Positions 60,956 to 64,000 of a stretch of 64,000 nt of DNA are shown here, one piece after another. The stretch is taken from NCBI RefSeq assembly GCF_001425005.1, contig NZ_LMDB01000012.1, positions 186,001 to 250,000 of the forward strand. Reading direction: 5' to 3'. The translations under genes and the position numbers were made by a program. This stretch comes from Duganella sp. Root336D2. GTDB taxonomy: Bacteria > Pseudomonadota > Gammaproteobacteria > Burkholderiales > Burkholderiaceae_D. The notes below the pieces were generated by a model. That model ran no database searches and was not told the origin of the DNA. It saw only the letters and a program-made list of their open reading frames with translations. How positions within the stretch are numbered: position 1 is the first letter of the stretch; every line of letters begins with the position of its first letter.

Positions 60956-62932
60956 CTATTGGGCGCCGCCAGCGACCGGCAGCGTAAAAGTGAATATGGT
61001 ACCGCCTTGCGGGTTGCCGCGGTGGGTCAATGTGCCGCCGTGGAACTCGATCGCGGTGCGGCAAATGTTGAGGCCCATGCCCATGCCTTCCGCCTTGGTC
61101 GAAAAGAAGGGCGAGAACAGGCGCTCGGCCACGTCCTGCGGAATGCCGTGGCCATGGTCGATGACCTGCACCACCACCATGCCCGCCTGCGGATCGTTCG
61201 CGGCCACCACGCGCAGCACGCGTTTCAGCGGCTGCACGTCGGCCATGGCCTCGATGCCGTTGCGCGTCAGGTTCAGCAGCACCTGTTCAATCAGCATGCG
61301 GTCGGCGCGCACCAGCGGCAGCGATTCCGGTATCTCGATTTGCAGCGAAACGTGGTGCTGGCGCGCCTGCAGCTCGATCAGCACCAGGATGGCGTCGAGC
61401 ATGGATTGCAGCGCCACGTCCTGGCGCTCCGATTCGCGGTTCTTCACGAATTCGTGCACGCTGCGGATGATCTGGCCGGCGCGCTGGGCCTGGGCGCCGG
61501 CCTGTTCCAGCGCCGGCTTCAGCATGGCCGATTCGCCGCCGCGTGCAAGGATATTCAGGGCGCCCGTGGTATAGCTTGAAATGGCGGCCAGCGGCTGGTT
61601 CAGTTCATGCGCCAGCATGGAAGCGATTTCGCCCATGGTGGCCAGGCGGGCACTGGCCTGCAGCTTTTCCTGGTGCTGGCGGTTCAGGTCTTCCATGCGC
61701 TTGCGGTCGGAGATGTCGAGGATCGAGCCCATGAAGCCGGTGTGACGGCCCTCCTTGTCCACCAGCGGCGCTTCGAACACCAGAACCGGGATGCGGGTGC
61801 CGTCCGGACGCTGGAACAGGGTCTCAAATTCCGGCGTGACAGAGCCGGCCAGAACACTGGCCAGGCGGTGCTGGTACTCCTCCATGACGTCCGGCGCCCA
61901 GTAAGGCATGGGTGGCAGGCGGCCGATCAATTCTTCGGCCGGGTATCCCACCATCTGGCAGAAGGCGGGGTTGACGTAGGTGATGCGGCCCTCCAGGTCG
62001 CGCGCGCGCAGGCCGGTTACCAGGGAGTTTTCCATCGCGGTGCGGAAGCTCATTTGCTGCCGCAGTTCGCCTTCCGCAGCCAGGCGGCGCGAGATGTGGC
62101 CCCATAGTGCGAACAAGCTCCATAACAGGGCCAGCGAAAGGGCGATGACGGAGCCGACCAGCAGGTTGGGCAGCAGCTTCGGCTCGCTCTTTACGCTATC
62201 CGTCATCAGGATGATGGTGGCACCGGGCAGGTCGAGCGCGCGTTTGTGGGTGTAGACGCCGTGGCCGGGGCCGGCCGAACTGCGGCGCGCCAGTACCTTG
62301 TCGTCGCGGTCGAGCAGTGAAATCTGGTTGTCCTGGGCGAACCACCACGGCACCATTTCATCGAGCAGGCTACTGAGCTGGAAGGTCGCCACCAGGCTGC
62401 CCAGCCACTTGTCGCCGCTGTAGATCGGGAACAGCAGGTCCATTTTCAGCGCGCCAGGCTGGGCGTCTGCGCCGATCGGTTCCGGCTCGGCGTAGACCGG
62501 CGTGTGCGTGCGGCGGGCGTGGTCCTGCGCTGCCAGCGAAGCCGGGCCGAGCGTGGCGCTGCCGCTTGTGCTGGCCGCCGCCCCTTCGCTCGCCACCACA
62601 ACGCGGCCCTCGGGGTCGACCTGGATCACGCTTTTCAGTTCGGCGCCATTTTTCAGCATGCGGCCCATGCGCTGCTGTACGTCGGCTGGTGCCGGGTGGC
62701 CGGTGGCAATTTCATTGGCCAGGCCGCGCAAGCTCTCTTCATGGCGCCCGAGCTGGAAGCGGATCGACTGTTCAACCCACAGCGTATCGGCGATCAACTG
62801 CTCCTGCCGCTCATTGCTTTCAAGCTGGCGCGCCTGCCAGGGCAGCCAGAACACGATGGCGACGAACAGCAGCACCAGTACCACCGGCAGCAGCCAGCGT
62901 ATGGAAAAGGGCAGTGATATGCGTTTGAACAT
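60956..62932 (-). CDS. Sensor histidine kinase with PAS domain (DctS-like)
   Basis: 658 residues from ATG 62932. Membrane helices at about 10-30 and 265-285 flank a large periplasmic domain. A PAS domain (about 315-435, LEGRITYVNPAFCQMVGYPA), a HisKA motif (ASMLAHELNQPLAAISSY) and a HATPase (LTRNGIEAM, DHGHGIPQDV, GMGMGLNICRTAI) follow. Domain order and the divergent TRAP binding-protein gene fit DctS of the C4-dicarboxylate system. Confidence 0.92.
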   Translation of the reverse strand: MFKRISLPFSIRWLLPVVLVLLFVAIVFWLPWQARQLESNERQEQLIADTLWVEQSIRFQLGRHEESLRGLANEIATGHPAPADVQQRMGRMLKNGAELKSVIQVDPEGRVVVASEGAAASTSGSATLGPASLAAQDHARRTHTPVYAEPEPIGADAQPGALKMDLLFPIYSGDKWLGSLVATFQLSSLLDEMVPWWFAQDNQISLLDRDDKVLARRSSAGPGHGVYTHKRALDLPGATIILMTDSVKSEPKLLPNLLVGSVIALSLALLWSLFALWGHISRRLAAEGELRQQMSFRTAMENSLVTGLRARDLEGRITYVNPAFCQMVGYPAEELIGRLPPMPYWAPDVMEEYQHRLASVLAGSVTPEFETLFQRPDGTRIPVLVFEAPLVDKEGRHTGFMGSILDISDRKRMEDLNRQHQEKLQASARLATMGEIASMLAHELNQPLAAISSYTTGALNILARGGESAMLKPALEQAGAQAQRAGQIIRSVHEFVKNRESERQDVALQSMLDAILVLIELQARQHHVSLQIEIPESLPLVRADRMLIEQVLLNLTRNGIEAMADVQPLKRVLRVVAANDPQAGMVVVQVIDHGHGIPQDVAERLFSPFFSTKAEGMGMGLNICRTAIEFHGGTLTHRGNPQGGTIFTFTLPVAGGAQ

Positions 62933-62967
62933 GCGCCGAGAGTATCGAATCCAGTTGCTGCTTGTAT

Positions 62968-62981
62968 TGTGGGTTTCCACA
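62968..62981. promoter_or_regulatory. Short inverted repeat between kinase and dctP
   Basis: TGTGG-GTTT-CCACA in the divergent spacer, 36 bp before the kinase start and about 74 bp before dctP. It is a possible binding site for the DctR-like regulator; too short to be sure. Confidence 0.3.
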
Positions 62982-63054
62982 GTTGTGTGCCACCATTCCG
63001 CTGAACACAATATAAAGTGAGAATAATAATGCACCAAAATCGCCGGGAGACCTT

Positions 63055-64000
63055 ATGCATCTGAAGTCCCTCCTGGCCGCCTTCGGCGCGGCCGCACTCG
63101 TCACGTCGCAAGCGTTCGCGCAGGCACCCATCGTCATCAAATTCAGCCACGTTGTCGCGCCGGACACGCCCAAGGGACAGGCTGCGGAGCGCTTCAAACA
63201 GCTCGCGGAAAAAGCCACCGGTGGCCGCGTCAGGGTCCAGGTTTACCCGAACAGCCAACTGTATAAGGACAAGGAAGAACTGGAAGCGCTGCAACTGGGG
63301 GCGGTGCAGATGCTGGCGCCCTCGCTGGCCAAGTTCGGTCCCCTGGGCGTGAAGGAATTCGAGGTCTTCGACCTGCCCTACATCTTCCCCAACAAGACCG
63401 CGCTGTATAACGTGACCGAAGGCCCGATCGGCAAGTCGCTGCTGAAGAAACTCGAGACCAAGGGCATTACCGGCCTGGCGTACTGGGACAACGGCTTCAA
63501 GGTCATGTCGGCCAACCGCCAGCTGCGCGTGCCGGCCGACTTCAAGGGCCTGAAGATGCGCATCCAGTCTTCCAAGGTGCTGGACATCCAGATGCGCGCG
63601 CTGGGTGCGGTTCCGCAATCGCTGGCCTTCTCCGAAGCCTATATGGCGCTGCAGACCGGCGTGGTGGACGGCACCGAGAACCCGCCGTCGAATATGTACA
63701 CGCAAAAGATGCATGAGGTGCAGAAGCACCTGACCATTTCCAACCACGGCTACCTGGGCTATGCGGTGATCGTCAACAAGAAGTTCTGGGATGGCTTGCC
63801 GTCGGATCTACGCGGCAAGCTGGAAGGCGCGATGAAGGAAGCCACCACTTACGAAAAAGCCATCGCCCAGCGCGACAACGATATGGCGCTGGAAGCGATC
63901 CGCAAGTCCGGCAAGACCCAGATCTACAACCTGAGCGCGCAGGAACAGGCCTGGTGGCGCAACGCCCTGCTGCCGGTGCAAAAGCAGATGGAAGAGCGCA
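63055..64000 (+). CDS. dctP: TRAP transporter periplasmic binding protein, DctP family (3' partial)
   Basis: ATG 63055, preceded by GGGAGA; the frame is open to the right edge (about 315 codons seen). Signal peptide (cleavage near FAQ-AP). Typical DctP motifs: IKFSHVVAPDTPKGQAAERF, QLGAVQMLAPSLAKFGPLG, FDLPYIFPN, GLKMRIQSS (substrate Arg), LQTGVVDGTENPPSN and NHGYLGYAVIVNKKFWD. It binds a C4-dicarboxylate or similar acid and delivers it to the DctQM permease, expected just beyond the window. Divergent from the dctS/dctR-like pair that should control it. Confidence 0.95.
   Translation, partial: MHLKSLLAAFGAAALVTSQAFAQAPIVIKFSHVVAPDTPKGQAAERFKQLAEKATGGRVRVQVYPNSQLYKDKEELEALQLGAVQMLAPSLAKFGPLGVKEFEVFDLPYIFPNKTALYNVTEGPIGKSLLKKLETKGITGLAYWDNGFKVMSANRQLRVPADFKGLKMRIQSSKVLDIQMRALGAVPQSLAFSEAYMALQTGVVDGTENPPSNMYTQKMHEVQKHLTISNHGYLGYAVIVNKKFWDGLPSDLRGKLEGAMKEATTYEKAIAQRDNDMALEAIRKSGKTQIYNLSAQEQAWWRNALLPVQKQMEER

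Noticed and set aside
62990..63010. Sigma-54 promoter between the DctS-like kinase and dctP
   Set aside because: A TGGCAC-like -24 is present on the minus strand, but the -12 element does not match, and the regulator is FixJ/NarL-type without a sigma-54 interaction domain.

Overview
The window is a gene-dense, high-GC stretch of a betaproteobacterial chromosome. The best fit is the Oxalobacteraceae (Massilia, Duganella, Janthinobacterium and relatives). This rests on gene order (yqgE-ruvX-pyrR-pyrB-pyrC'; manB-waaC-waaA beside an H-NS-like gene; miaB-phoH-ybeY / corC-lnt / glyQ-glyS-gmhB-plsC) and on protein style. No genus can be fixed without a search. There is no rRNA, CRISPR array, intact insertion sequence or prophage.

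Layout. 0-4 kb: the 3' part of a large CheA-type hybrid kinase (PilL/ChpA-like), ended by a strong terminator. 4-12 kb: a DUF218 protein, a photolyase, then one tightly overlapping operon yqgE-ruvX-pyrR-pyrB-pyrC'-acyltransferase-lipoprotein, met head-on by apaH. 12-17 kb: envelope sugar genes (WecA-like transferase, H-NS-like protein, manB, waaC, waaA). 17-21 kb: an exported amidohydrolase fused to a CIA30 domain, with a DesK/DesR-like two-component pair. 21-36 kb: a minus-strand housekeeping block (miaB, phoH, ybeY, corC, lnt, glyQ, glyS, gmhB, plsC-like, ygjP-like). It is split twice, by a zntB-like/lysR/lysE group and by a broken Rpn-family nuclease gene. 36-46.8 kb: accessory and regulatory genes (an HTH protein, an HDOD pair, an orphan histidine kinase, a tautomerase, SDR/LysR, CGNR/hydrolase, ChaN, an aldehyde dehydrogenase, a thioredoxin). 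46.8-48.5 kb: a desaturase behind a perfect 42-bp palindrome, then two identical tRNA-Met(CAU) genes with terminators and relics. 48.5-59 kb: miaA, mutL, an exported cyclophilin, DedA, an alpha-carbonic anhydrase, a mutarotase, amiC, tsaE, queG and a decayed diguanylate cyclase. 59-64 kb: a MarR/CPBP-protease pair and a C4-dicarboxylate-type sensor, regulator and TRAP binding protein, the last cut by the window edge.

Main points of interest. (1) A perfect 42-bp AT-rich palindrome overlaps the desaturase promoter. (2) A third, relic tRNA-Met terminator/3' end now supplies the desaturase C-terminus and stop codon. (3) Divergent promoters of the CGNR regulator and an Asp-nucleophile hydrolase share a -35 region and carry matching 13-bp repeats. 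(4) Two genes carry in-frame TAG lesions (an Rpn nuclease and a GGDEF protein, the latter also frameshifted). (5) Six convergent gene pairs are interlocked by exactly 4 bp. (6) The operon contains a pseudo-dihydroorotase. (7) A 57-codon membrane-protein gene sits behind its own promoter. No clearly new multi-gene system was found.
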